Assembly (NCBI GenBank): GCA_904502105.1
Contig: CAJGDF010000085.1
Location: 1 to 7,178, forward strand
DNA from: an uncultured Clostridia bacterium
GTDB lineage: Bacteria; Bacillota; Clostridia; Oscillospirales; UBA644
Direction of reading: 5' to 3'
DNA: 7,178 bases
Below, in pieces: positions 1 through 6,168 of the stretch (position 1 is the first letter of the stretch; each line of letters starts with the position of its first letter). The position numbers were made by a program, and so were the translations under genes. The notes beneath the pieces were generated by a model that saw only the letters and a program-made list of their open reading frames with translations, ran no database searches and was not told where the DNA came from.

Positions 1-415
1 GTAAATATGCAAAATTGTTCGGAGAATCTCCCCTTATATAGTTAACGGATCGATTTTCCCGAATAATAGTATCAAAGGGACTTTGTTCTAAAGCAAACCC
101 TTGTAAAAGGGGCACATAAAAAGCTAAAGGATCAGGATTCTCGACATCTATATCAATTCGGAATAATTGATCCAATTCTATTGCCAAAATTCCGTTATAT
201 GCAAATTGTCTCCTGTCAAAAGTAGCAAGTTGAAGTTGATCTTCTCCACACTTTATTACAGTACCTGGTTCATATGCAACTAATCCATCAATTGATGAAA
301 GATATTCCGCAAGCTCTTCATACGTAAACCCTTTCATCTTTTTATCGCCGTCATCGCAGGACGAAAGAGCGAACAGAAAAACCGTACAAAGAAATATAAA
401 AAATACTTTTTTCAT
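1..415 (-). CDS. Putative lipoprotein, N-terminal part, runs off the left edge
   Basis: An uninterrupted frame of 138 codons starts at the ATG complementary to 413-415 and is still open at position 1. The protein begins MKKVFFIFLCTVFLFALSSC: two lysines, a hydrophobic stretch and an LSSC lipobox with Cys20 as the predicted lipidated residue, followed by an acidic, charged segment (DDGDKK). This is a classic type II signal peptide, so the mature protein should be anchored outside the cytoplasmic membrane. The start is supported by AAAGGAG ten bases upstream and by a strong promoter. The visible mature part (for example YEELAEYLSSIDGLVAYEPG) shows no domain I recognise. The part after the signal peptide is richer in AT-ending codons (TTA, ATA, ATT, CAA) and uses AGA/CGA/AGG, unlike the GC-richer neighbours, which may hint at a variable or acquired gene. 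Function unknown. The lipoprotein call is fairly safe; anything further is not. Confidence 0.82.
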   Translation of the reverse strand, partial: MKKVFFIFLCTVFLFALSSCDDGDKKMKGFTYEELAEYLSSIDGLVAYEPGTVIKCGEDQLQLATFDRRQFAYNGILAIELDQLFRIDIDVENPDPLAFYVPLLQGFALEQSPFDTIIRENRSVNYIRGDSPNNFAYL

Positions 416-440
416 GTTAACGTCGCTCCTTTTTTGTTTT

Positions 441-469
441 ATTATAACATACAATTGTTTCCCTGTCAA
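441..469 (-). promoter_or_regulatory. Consensus sigma-A promoter for the lipoprotein gene
   Basis: On the minus strand TTGACA (469-464) and TATAAT (446-441) are separated by exactly 17 bases, and the bases TGT directly before the -10 box add an extended -10 element. The predicted transcript start is near 434, giving a very short leader of about 19 bases that holds little beyond the AAAGGAG ribosome binding site (432-426). The promoter lies just downstream of the terminator of the preceding minus-strand operon, so the lipoprotein gene is an independent unit. No operator is obvious. Confidence 0.82.
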
Positions 470-477
470 TAATTCTC

Positions 478-520
478 AATAAAACAGAGCCGACACGGAA
501 TTATTTTCCATATCGGCTCT
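478..520 (-). terminator. Rho-independent terminator of the phosphohexomutase operon
   Basis: Stem arms 486-500 and 506-520 enclose a 5-base loop (501-505). Read as minus-strand RNA, all 15 positions pair: AGAGCCGAUAUGGAA with UUCCGUGUCGGCUCU, including two G-U wobbles, followed by GUUUUAUU. Read as plus-strand RNA the two wobbles become C-A mismatches, so the hairpin is built for minus-strand transcription. It would end the rlmH / TSCPD / phosphohexomutase transcript about 77 bases after the last stop codon. Confidence 0.87.
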
Positions 521-538
521 TTATTTTTATTTATCTTT

Positions 539-607
539 CAGCTTGCCGTAGGCAAACTTAGCTGCGCTTGCGCAATTTAGCTGTAAATCCTCGGATTTAT
601 ACAGCTG
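539..607. repeat. Cluster of three small palindromes spaced by AGCTG units
   Basis: Three compact inverted repeats lie back to back: TTGCCGTAGGCAA (543-555), TGCGCTTGCGCA (563-574) and AAATCCTCGGATTT (585-598). TTAGCTG occurs at 558-564 and 577-583, and the block is bordered by CAGCT (539-543) and ACAGCTG (601-607). The first hairpin can extend by CAGCT/AGCTG pairing with a bulge. The third can extend by AGCTGT (579-584) with ACAGCT (601-606). The cluster lies in the 3' untranslated part of the phosphohexomutase mRNA and overlaps its stop codon. It resembles a REP-like or MITE-like intergenic repeat, but only one copy is visible here, so that class is inference. Confidence 0.55.
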
Positions 608-2267
608 CGTCGGTAATAGCGGTGAAAGCTTTTCCGAGGGATTCGGCTTTAGCTTCGGCGGTGGGTTTATCGTTTGCGCTTACCATAACGTAAAGCTTGA
701 CCTTGGGCTCTGTGCCGGAGGGTCTGATAACGAGAACGCTGCCGTCTTCGAGGGTGTAGTAAAGAACGTTGGACGGGGGAAGACCGTCGATACCGTTGAG
801 GTAGTCTTTACATTCGAGAATCTTGAGGCCTGCAAGCTCGGTTATGGGATTGGATCTGAGATCAGCCATAAGCTTCTGCATCTTTTCGAGAGCATCGAAG
901 CCCGTCATCTGAATGTTGATTGTTTTTTCAACGAATGTGCCGTGTTCTTCAAAGAGAGCAACGAGAGCATCCCAGAGAGTTTTGCCCTGTTCAGCGTAGT
1001 AAGCAGCCGCCTCGGAAATGAGGAGGGACGCGAAAACGCTGTCTTTATCGTGAGCATAGTCGCCTGCGAGGAAGCCGTAGCTTTCTTCAAAGCCGAAAAT
1101 GAAAGTATGAGAGCCTGTTTCCTTGAACTGGTTCATCTTTTCGCCGATGAACTTGAAGCCTGTGAGAACGTTAACGATAGAAGCGCCGTATTTTGCGCAG
1201 ATCTTTGCGGCGAGCTCTGTTGTAACTATTGTTTTAACAGCGCAAGCGTTTGCGGGAAGATTGCCGAGCGCTTTGCGTGAACGGAGAATGTAGTCGAGAA
1301 GCAGGCAGCCGATCTGGTTGCCGGTGATGATCTTGTATTCGCCGTTTGCGTTAACGATAAGGCCCATTCTGTCCGCATCGGGGTCAGTACCGATAATGAG
1401 GTCGGCATGATGTTCCTTTGCGATCTCGATAGCTCTTGCGAAGCCTTCGGGATTTTCGGGGTTGGGCGATTTAACGGTGGGGAAGTTGCCGTCAAGAACC
1501 ATCTGTTCGGGAACGGTAACGATATTTTTGAAGCCTGCGCGGCGGAGAACCTCGGGAACGAGTCTGTAGCCTGCGCCGTGGAACGGAGTGTAAACGATAC
1601 ACATATCGCTCTGCTTCTTGATGAGATCGTCGTCAATTCTCTGTTCGAGAACGTTTGCGAGATATCTTTCGTCGTATTCTTTGTCGAGAACAGTGATATG
1701 TTCTTTTGCTTTGCACATGCAGACGGTCTTTACTTCGTCGAACATATCGGTTTCTTTCATCTGTGCGAAAACAACATCCGCATTTTCGGGGGAGAGCTGA
1801 GCGCCGTCATCCCAGTAAACCTTATAGCCGTTGTATTCTTTCGGGTTGTGGGAAGCGGTAATATCGATACCTGCGATACAGCCGAGGTCTGTTACGGCGA
1901 AGGAAAGCTCGGGAGTGGGGCGAAGCTCGTCAAAAAGATAAACATCAAGTCCGTTTGCAACGAGAACGCAAGCCGCTTCTTCTGCGAATTCTCTGGAGAA
2001 ATTACGGCTGTCATGCGCGATAACGACCTTTGCATCATCGACTTTTTTCGAGTTGATAAGGTCTGCGAGAGCCTGAGTTGCATGACGAACGGTGTAGATG
2101 TTCATTCTGCGGGTGCCTGCGCCGATAGTGCCGCGAAGACCGCCTGTGCCGAATTCGAGAAGACCGGCAAATCTGTCTTCGATTTCCTCTTCGTTTGTAA
2201 GTGCGCGGAGCTCTTCTTTGGTTTTTTCGTCCACTACGGAACTGTCAAGCCATGTTTTTATTGTCAT
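597..2267 (-). CDS. pgcA: Alpha-phosphoglucomutase / phosphomannomutase (phosphohexomutase family)
   Basis: This 556-residue cytoplasmic enzyme interconverts hexose 1-phosphate and 6-phosphate. It supplies glucose 1-phosphate for UDP-glucose, glycogen or cell-envelope glycans. All four signature loops of the alpha-D-phosphohexomutase superfamily are present: the phosphoserine loop TASHNP with catalytic Ser139; the Mg-binding loop GTDPDADR with Asp295, Asp297 and Asp299; the sugar-specificity loop GFEESYG (392-398); and the phosphate-binding loop RPSGTEPK (515-522). The N-terminal GTGGLRG (40-46) is also typical. GFEESYG and the length match the PgcA/PGM2-type bacterial enzymes (about 560-580 residues) rather than the shorter ManB/AlgC or GlmM types. 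GGAGG lies 8 bases before the start. It is the last gene of the minus-strand operon, 47 bases after the TSCPD gene with no terminator between, and is followed by the 478-520 terminator. The choice between glucose and mannose phosphates cannot be settled from sequence alone. Confidence 0.95.
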   Translation of the reverse strand: MTIKTWLDSSVVDEKTKEELRALTNEEEIEDRFAGLLEFGTGGLRGTIGAGTRRMNIYTVRHATQALADLINSKKVDDAKVVIAHDSRNFSREFAEEAACVLVANGLDVYLFDELRPTPELSFAVTDLGCIAGIDITASHNPKEYNGYKVYWDDGAQLSPENADVVFAQMKETDMFDEVKTVCMCKAKEHITVLDKEYDERYLANVLEQRIDDDLIKKQSDMCIVYTPFHGAGYRLVPEVLRRAGFKNIVTVPEQMVLDGNFPTVKSPNPENPEGFARAIEIAKEHHADLIIGTDPDADRMGLIVNANGEYKIITGNQIGCLLLDYILRSRKALGNLPANACAVKTIVTTELAAKICAKYGASIVNVLTGFKFIGEKMNQFKETGSHTFIFGFEESYGFLAGDYAHDKDSVFASLLISEAAAYYAEQGKTLWDALVALFEEHGTFVEKTINIQMTGFDALEKMQKLMADLRSNPITELAGLKILECKDYLNGIDGLPPSNVLYYTLEDGSVLVIRPSGTEPKVKLYVMVSANDKPTAEAKAESLGKAFTAITDAAV

Positions 2268-2314
2268 ATCTCTTTCCTCCGTGATTATATTTTGTTATTT
2301 TTTTGTTCAACAAA

Positions 2315-2557
2315 TTACTGTTTGAGCGCTTTTGCGATCTGGTCGGGGCAGGAGGTGGGCTTAGAACCGCAGCAGATGCCTTCAAGTCTGGAGATTACTT
2401 CGTCCTTGTCCATACCGATAAGGAGCTTTGAAATGCCCTGAAGATTTCCGTGGCAGCCGCCGATGATCTCAACAGATTCGATCTTGTTGTCGTCATTGAG
2501 AACGATGTTTATTTCTCTGGAGCAGGTGCCTTTTGTTTTGTAATTGATGGTGTTCAT
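2315..2557 (-). CDS. TSCPD-domain protein (TIGR03905-like), 80 residues
   Basis: A small Cys-rich protein ending in the family-defining Thr-Ser-Cys-Pro-Asp motif (residues 68-72, PTSCPDQIAKAL). Other conserved-looking features are Cys12 (KGTCSREI), GGCHGN with Cys35, and the Cys62-Cys63 pair. TSCPD domains occur alone in proteins of this size and also at the C-terminus of some B12-dependent ribonucleotide reductases; their function is not firmly established. The cysteines suggest metal or redox chemistry, which is inference. I place the start at 2557 because GAGG (2570-2567) sits 9 bases upstream and the protein then begins MNTINYKTKGTCS, as family members do. An in-frame ATG at 2572 would add five residues (MRYRP), has no ribosome binding site and contains the GAGG itself. 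The start lies 11 bases beyond the rlmH stop, so translation is probably coupled. Confidence 0.9.
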   Translation of the reverse strand: MNTINYKTKGTCSREINIVLNDDNKIESVEIIGGCHGNLQGISKLLIGMDKDEVISRLEGICCGSKPTSCPDQIAKALKQ

Positions 2558-2565
2558 TGGTCTGT

Positions 2566-2571
2566 ACCTCA
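2566..2571 (-). promoter_or_regulatory. Ribosome binding site overlapping the rlmH stop codon
   Basis: The sequence TGAGGT on the minus strand contains both the rlmH stop codon TGA (2571-2569) and the GAGG Shine-Dalgarno core (2570-2567) for the TSCPD gene, 9 bases before its ATG at 2557. A ribosome ending on rlmH would sit on this site, which favours translational coupling. It also decides the start codon of the TSCPD gene. Confidence 0.7.
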
Positions 2572-3003
2572 TTTATGATATTTTATATTATTATTGATTG
2601 TGAATGCTCTGTAGATCTGTTCGAGCAGGATTATTCTCATAAGCTGATGGGGAAACGTCATTTCCGAAAACGACAGGCGAACATCCGCACGGTCCTTGAC
2701 CTCTTTTGCCAAACCGTCCGAACCGCCGATAACAAAGGTTATCTTTGAGTCGGTCTGAGCCGTTTTTTCGATGAATTCGGAAAACTTTTCCGATGATTGC
2801 TGTTTTCCCTCAACACAGAGAGCAACAACTCTGCCCTTGAGATTTTTAAGGATCGCTTCTTTTTCCTTTTCGGGAGTGCTTTCGGGGGTTTCGATTATTT
2901 CGGCATCGCAGAAACGTGTTAAACGCTTCATATATTCCGCCGCCGCATCCTTTAAATATTTTTCTTTTAAATTACCGACGCAGACAATACGTATTCCGAG
3001 CAT
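2569..3003 (-). CDS. rlmH: 23S rRNA (pseudouridine1915-N3)-methyltransferase RlmH
   Basis: RlmH is a small SPOUT-class methyltransferase that uses S-adenosylmethionine to methylate pseudouridine 1915 in helix 69 of 23S rRNA on assembled ribosomes. The family pattern is clear: an N-terminal strand followed by LKEKYLKDAAAEYMKRL (12-28), the SAM-binding FVIGGSDGL (90-98), the knot region LSFSEMTFPHQLMR (110-123), ILLEQIYRAFTI, and the conserved terminal YHK. At 144 residues it is slightly shorter than the usual 155-160; the shortening appears to fall in the variable region before the SPOUT knot, since both ends are intact. GGAGGG lies 7 bases before the ATG. It is the first gene of the minus-strand operon and is divergent from ychF. 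Very sure of identity. Confidence 0.97.
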   Translation of the reverse strand: MLGIRIVCVGNLKEKYLKDAAAEYMKRLTRFCDAEIIETPESTPEKEKEAILKNLKGRVVALCVEGKQQSSEKFSEFIEKTAQTDSKITFVIGGSDGLAKEVKDRADVRLSFSEMTFPHQLMRIILLEQIYRAFTINNNIKYHK

Positions 3004-3062
3004 CTTCCCGCCCTCCGCAAACTTTTATACTTATTTATACTTATACATATTATGATATATAT

Positions 3063-3091
3063 ATGTTACCATAAATCGCAAAAAAAATCAA
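3063..3091 (-). promoter_or_regulatory. Possible promoter for the rlmH operon
   Basis: On the minus strand TTGATT (3091-3086) and TAACAT (3068-3063) are 17 bases apart, which would start transcription near 3056 and leave a leader of about 53 bases. The -10 box is only a 4/6 match. The AT-rich DNA just downstream (3043-3062) offers other candidate -10 boxes such as CATAAT, so the exact position is uncertain. Confidence 0.42.
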
Positions 3092-3161
3092 GGTATATCC
3101 GCTCGGTTTTTCTTCGTTTCGCAAAATATTCCGATTTTTTTTTGCGGTACTTGATTTTTTT
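3077..3161. repeat. Mirrored A-tract inverted repeats in the divergent promoter region
   Basis: AAAAAAATCAAG (3081-3092) is exactly inverted at 3150-3161 (CTTGATTTTTTT); both arms carry the -35 hexamer of one of the two divergent promoters. A second, overlapping inverted pair is CGC-A8-TC (3077-3089) with GA-T9-GCG (3133-3146). A-tracts of this length bend DNA. The symmetry could be a shared regulator site or simply two similar UP-element/-35 regions facing each other. No known operator is recognised. Confidence 0.45.
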
Positions 3162-3179
3162 GTATTTATATTGTATAAT
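3151..3179 (+). promoter_or_regulatory. Sigma-A promoter for ychF operon
   Basis: TTGATT (3151-3156) and a perfect TATAAT (3174-3179) are separated by 17 bases. A long T-tract-rich region lies directly before and within the spacer. The predicted start is near 3186, leaving a leader of about 40 bases that carries AAAGG (3210-3214) before the ATG at 3226. No riboswitch or attenuator would fit in this leader. Confidence 0.82.
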
Positions 3180-3225
3180 GTAGAGTGACAGATAAAATAA
3201 ATATCAACTGAAAGGTTTTGAATAG

Positions 3226-4317
3226 ATGAAATTAGGTATAGTAGGTCTTCCCAACGTAGGAAAGAGTACACTTTTTAATGCCATAACAAATACCAACGTA
3301 GATGCGGAAAACTATCCGTTCTGCACAATCGAGCCTAACGTGGGCGTTGTTGCCGTTCCCGACGAAAGACTCGATATTCTTACCGAGATGTACAACCCCG
3401 TAAAAACCACCCATGCCGTTATCGAATTTGTTGATATCGCGGGTCTTGTTAAGGGCGCGTCAAGAGGCGAGGGCCTCGGCAATAAATTCCTTTCTCACAT
3501 CAGAGAGGTAGACGCTATCGTTCATGTTGTACGCTGCTTTGACGATGAAAACATTATCCACGTTGACGGCTTTGTTGATCCCGTCCGCGATATCGAAACG
3601 ATAAACCTTGAGCTTGTTTATGCGGATATGGAAACTGCCGAAAAAATGTGCCTCCGTGCACAGAAGACCGCAAAGAGCGATAAGAAATTCGCTCAGGAAG
3701 CAGAGCTCTGGGAAAGAGCAAAAACCTTCCTCGAGGAAGGCAAACCCCTCCGCGCAATGGAAATGACCGACGACGAAAAAGCGATCCTCTATATGGGCAA
3801 CTTCCTTACTCTCAAGCCCGTTATCTATGCCGCTAATATGAGCGAGGACGGCTTTGCGGACAGAGACAATAACGAATATTTCGAAGCTGTTAAAAAATAT
3901 GCGGCAGCTGAAAATTCAGAGATACTTCCCGTTTGCGCAAAGCTTGAAAAAGATATTTCCGAGCTTTCCGAAGAAGAAAAGCTTATGTTCCTTGAAGATA
4001 TCGGTCTTAAAGAGAGCGGTCTTGCCCGTCTTATCAAGGCTTCTTATTCTCTTCTCGGCCTTATCAGTTATCTCACCGCAGGTCAGCCCGAGGTCCGTGC
4101 CTGGACTATCACCAGAGGAACAAAGGCTCCCGGTGCCGCAGGCAAGATCCACAGTGACTTTGAAAAAGGCTTCATCAGAGCAGAGGTCGTTTCTTTTGAA
4201 GATCTCATAGCGTGCGGCTCAATGACCGTAGCCAAAGAAAAAGGCCTCGTTCGAAGCGAAGGCAAAACATACGAAGTTAAAGACGGAGACATTATTCTCT
4301 TCAGATTCAACGTTTAA
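3226..4317 (+). CDS. ychF: Redox-regulated ATPase YchF (OLA1 family)
   Basis: YchF is a universally conserved P-loop protein of the Obg-related TRAFAC class that hydrolyses ATP rather than GTP and associates with ribosomes; it is linked to stress and redox responses. Visible motifs are the Walker A/G1 loop GLPNVGKST (7-15), the G3 motif DIAGL (70-74) followed by [19 protein letters not shown], and NMSE (204-207) in place of the GTP-specifying NKxD, as expected for an ATP-preferring member. The central coiled-coil segment spans about residues 125-190. The C-terminal TGS-type domain covers about 275-363 ([20 protein letters not shown], then [14 protein letters not shown], ending [11 protein letters not shown]). 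The 363-residue length is exactly typical. It is the first gene of the plus-strand operon, with its own promoter and an 18-base gap to the next gene. Nothing is missing. Confidence 0.98.
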   Translation: MKLGIVGLPNVGKSTLFNAITNTNVDAENYPFCTIEPNVGVVAVPDERLDILTEMYNPVKTTHAVIEFVDIAGLVKGASRGEGLGNKFLSHIREVDAIVHVVRCFDDENIIHVDGFVDPVRDIETINLELVYADMETAEKMCLRAQKTAKSDKKFAQEAELWERAKTFLEEGKPLRAMEMTDDEKAILYMGNFLTLKPVIYAANMSEDGFADRDNNEYFEAVKKYAAAENSEILPVCAKLEKDISELSEEEKLMFLEDIGLKESGLARLIKASYSLLGLISYLTAGQPEVRAWTITRGTKAPGAAGKIHSDFEKGFIRAEVVSFEDLIACGSMTVAKEKGLVRSEGKTYEVKDGDIILFRFNV

Positions 4318-4335
4318 GAAAGGAAGATCTCAGAT

Positions 4336-4845
4336 ATGAAAAATGTGTTTTTTATCGGCAACAGCCTTATAGGAACAAGCAGTATCCCCGAACAGACCGC
4401 AAAGCTTTTTAACGATAACGGAGACGCTTTTTCCGTTAACAAATGCAAAAAAGACGGCTACAGACTTTCCGACCATGAGGCTGATTTCTGCAAGGGCGAA
4501 TTTGCTGACGAGCTTAAATCTGCCGATATCGTTGTTATGCAGGAATACGGCACAGAGCATTTTGCTACCCGTTCATCTGTTGAAAAGATCATCGCAAGAG
4601 TTAATCCCGAGGCTGAAATTTACTTCCTTCTCACCGAATGGGACGTAACAAGAAACCGCATCAACGAGCTTCGCGGTCTTAACGTTAAATTTATCCCTGC
4701 AGGCTACGTTCACGAACGCATCGTAAACGAAAATATTCTTGATTACGACGATCTTCATCTTCCCGAAGACTATCATCCCAATTATTTTTACGGAACGATC
4801 TCCGCGGCAACCGTTTACACCGTTCTCACAGGCGATCTTCCCAAG
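4336..4845 (+). other. N-terminal SGNH/GDSL-hydrolase-like domain of the PurD fusion
   Basis: Residues 1-170 of the fused protein follow the order of motifs in SGNH hydrolases of the DUF4886 type. VFFIGNSLIG (4-13) matches the block I strand-turn with candidate nucleophile Ser10. DGYRLSDH (40-47) fits the block II glycine region (GGYTLxDH-like in relatives). ADIVVMQEYG (63-72) fits the VVLQE strand. YHPNYFYGTISAATVYTVLTG (146-166) fits the C-terminal HPsxxGsYLAA helix with candidate His147. The usual DxxH acid position holds Glu144, with Asp145 next to it. The block III Asn is not evident. The assignment comes from motif order recalled by eye, not an alignment. It could be an active esterase-like domain or a degenerate binding domain. 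Confidence 0.68.
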
Positions 4846-6168
4846 GTTTGCGATGATGATATAAAGGCTCTTTCAAACATCATCAAGAGCGAGGTCGAAA
4901 CCGAGAAAAATCTCAAATCTGTCCTCGTTGTCGGCGGCGGCGGAAGAGAGCATACGATAATCCGCAGCCTTATCGAATCCCGTCGCACGGGTCTTATTTA
5001 CGCTGCTCCCGGTAACGGCGGCACAGAGCTCGATTTTGTTGAAAATGTTAACATAAAAGCGACCGATGTTGAGGGCGTTGTTAAATTCGCAAAAGAAAAA
5101 GCTATCGATTTCGTAGTTGTTGCACCCGACGATCCTCTTATGCTCGGTATGGTCGATGCTCTTGAAAAAGAAGGCATCAAGGCTTTCGGTCCCCGTCAGA
5201 ATGCGGCTATAATCGAAGGCAGTAAGGTCTTCTCCAAGCAGCTTATGAAAAAATACGGTATTCCCACCGCAGGCTTTGAAGTTTTTGACGATTACGAAAA
5301 AGCTTGTGAATACGTTAAAGCACACGGCGCTCCCATCGTTGTTAAGGCAGACGGTCTCGCGCTCGGTAAAGGCGTTGTTGTTGCGCAGACTGTTGAAGAA
5401 GCTATCGAAGCTTTAACAGAAATTATGTGCGATAAAGTTTTCGGCGAATCCGGTGCGCAGGTAGTTATCGAAGACTGTCTTACCGGCAGAGAGATCTCCG
5501 TTCTTGCTTTTACAGACGGCAAAACTCTCCGTCCCATGGTTTCCGCGCAGGACCACAAGCGTGCGTATGACGGAAACAAGGGTCCCAACACCGGCGGTAT
5601 GGGTACTTTTGCACCCAGCCCCATCTACACTCCCGCTGTTGCTGAAGAATGTATGAAAAATATCTTCATTCCCACCGTTAATGCTATGAAGGCTGAAGGC
5701 AGAACATTCAAAGGCGTTCTTTATTTCGGTCTTATGCTCACTGAAAACGGCGTGAATGTTATTGAATATAACGCTCGCTTCGGCGACCCCGAAACACAGG
5801 TCGTTCTTCCTCTTCTTGACAGTGATCTTTTCGATATCATGGAAGCCGTTGTTGATGAACGTCTCGATGAAGTTGAGATCAACTGGCTCGACGCTGCTGC
5901 GGTCTGCGTTGTTATCGCATCGGGCGGCTACCCCAAGAGCTATGCAAAGGGCTACGACATCACGTTTGATGAGGGTATAACATCCACCGTTTACCACGCA
6001 GGCACTGCTATCAAAGACGGTATGCTCGTAACTTCGGGCGGACGTGTTCTCGGTGTAACTGCTGTTAACGCAACCCTCAGAGAAGCTGCTGCCGATGCTT
6101 ATGAGGACGTTAAGAAGATCCATTTCAAAGACAGCTTCTGCAGAAGCGATATTGCTAAAGGCTTATGA
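4336..6168 (+). CDS. purD: SGNH-hydrolase-like domain fused to phosphoribosylamine-glycine ligase (PurD)
   Basis: PurD (GAR synthetase) joins glycine to 5-phosphoribosylamine using ATP, the second step of de novo purine synthesis. Residues 195-610 form a complete PurD: the N-terminal loop VLVVGGGGREH (196-206), ATP-grasp segments GPRQNAAIIEGSK (285-297) and VKADGLALGKGVVV (336-349), QDHKRAYDGNKGPNTGGMG (405-423), and the family signature RFGDPETQ (481-488). Ahead of this lie about 193 extra residues that normal PurD proteins (about 415-430 residues) lack. They look like an SGNH/GDSL hydrolase, described separately. There is no signal peptide, so the protein should be cytoplasmic. Between residues 68 and 268 there is no in-frame ATG, and no in-frame GTG or TTG near the junction, so a separate PurD start is unlikely. 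Both other frames are closed at the linker (stops at 4854-4856 and 4862-4864), which argues against a hidden frameshift. An AAAGGAAG site precedes the ATG. The stop overlaps the next start (ATGA). Confidence 0.94.
   Translation: MKNVFFIGNSLIGTSSIPEQTAKLFNDNGDAFSVNKCKKDGYRLSDHEADFCKGEFADELKSADIVVMQEYGTEHFATRSSVEKIIARVNPEAEIYFLLTEWDVTRNRINELRGLNVKFIPAGYVHERIVNENILDYDDLHLPEDYHPNYFYGTISAATVYTVLTGDLPKVCDDDIKALSNIIKSEVETEKNLKSVLVVGGGGREHTIIRSLIESRRTGLIYAAPGNGGTELDFVENVNIKATDVEGVVKFAKEKAIDFVVVAPDDPLMLGMVDALEKEGIKAFGPRQNAAIIEGSKVFSKQLMKKYGIPTAGFEVFDDYEKACEYVKAHGAPIVVKADGLALGKGVVVAQTVEEAIEALTEIMCDKVFGESGAQVVIEDCLTGREISVLAFTDGKTLRPMVSAQDHKRAYDGNKGPNTGGMGTFAPSPIYTPAVAEECMKNIFIPTVNAMKAEGRTFKGVLYFGLMLTENGVNVIEYNARFGDPETQVVLPLLDSDLFDIMEAVVDERLDEVEINWLDAAAVCVVIASGGYPKSYAKGYDITFDEGITSTVYHAGTAIKDGMLVTSGGRVLGVTAVNATLREAAADAYEDVKKIHFKDSFCRSDIAKGL

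Noticed and set aside
539..607. CRISPR-like array
   Set aside because: Repeats are only about 7 bases and spacers under 20, with palindromic content; no cas genes nearby.
1407..2441. Plus-strand open frame of 344 codons opposite the phosphohexomutase gene
   Set aside because: It lies antisense to a gene with all four catalytic loops intact, has no convincing ribosome site and its Cys/Phe-rich translation is what GC-skewed codons give on the reverse strand.
2558..2572. Upstream ATG start (2572) for the TSCPD gene
   Set aside because: No ribosome site before it; it overlaps the rlmH stop, and the GAGG just after it serves the ATG at 2557.
3186..3225. Purine riboswitch or attenuator ahead of the ychF-purD operon
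   Set aside because: The predicted leader is about 40 bases, too short for a purine aptamer, and shows no terminator hairpin; the ychF-purD gap is only 18 bases.
4336..4920. Fusion caused by a sequencing frameshift joining two genes
   Set aside because: Codon use is continuous, both alternative frames are closed at the linker, and no start codon for PurD exists in any suitable position; reads could not be checked, so this remains a formal possibility.
5413..6123. Minus-strand open frame of 236 codons opposite purD
   Set aside because: Shadow of the strongly conserved PurD reading frame, with no family motifs or ribosome binding site.
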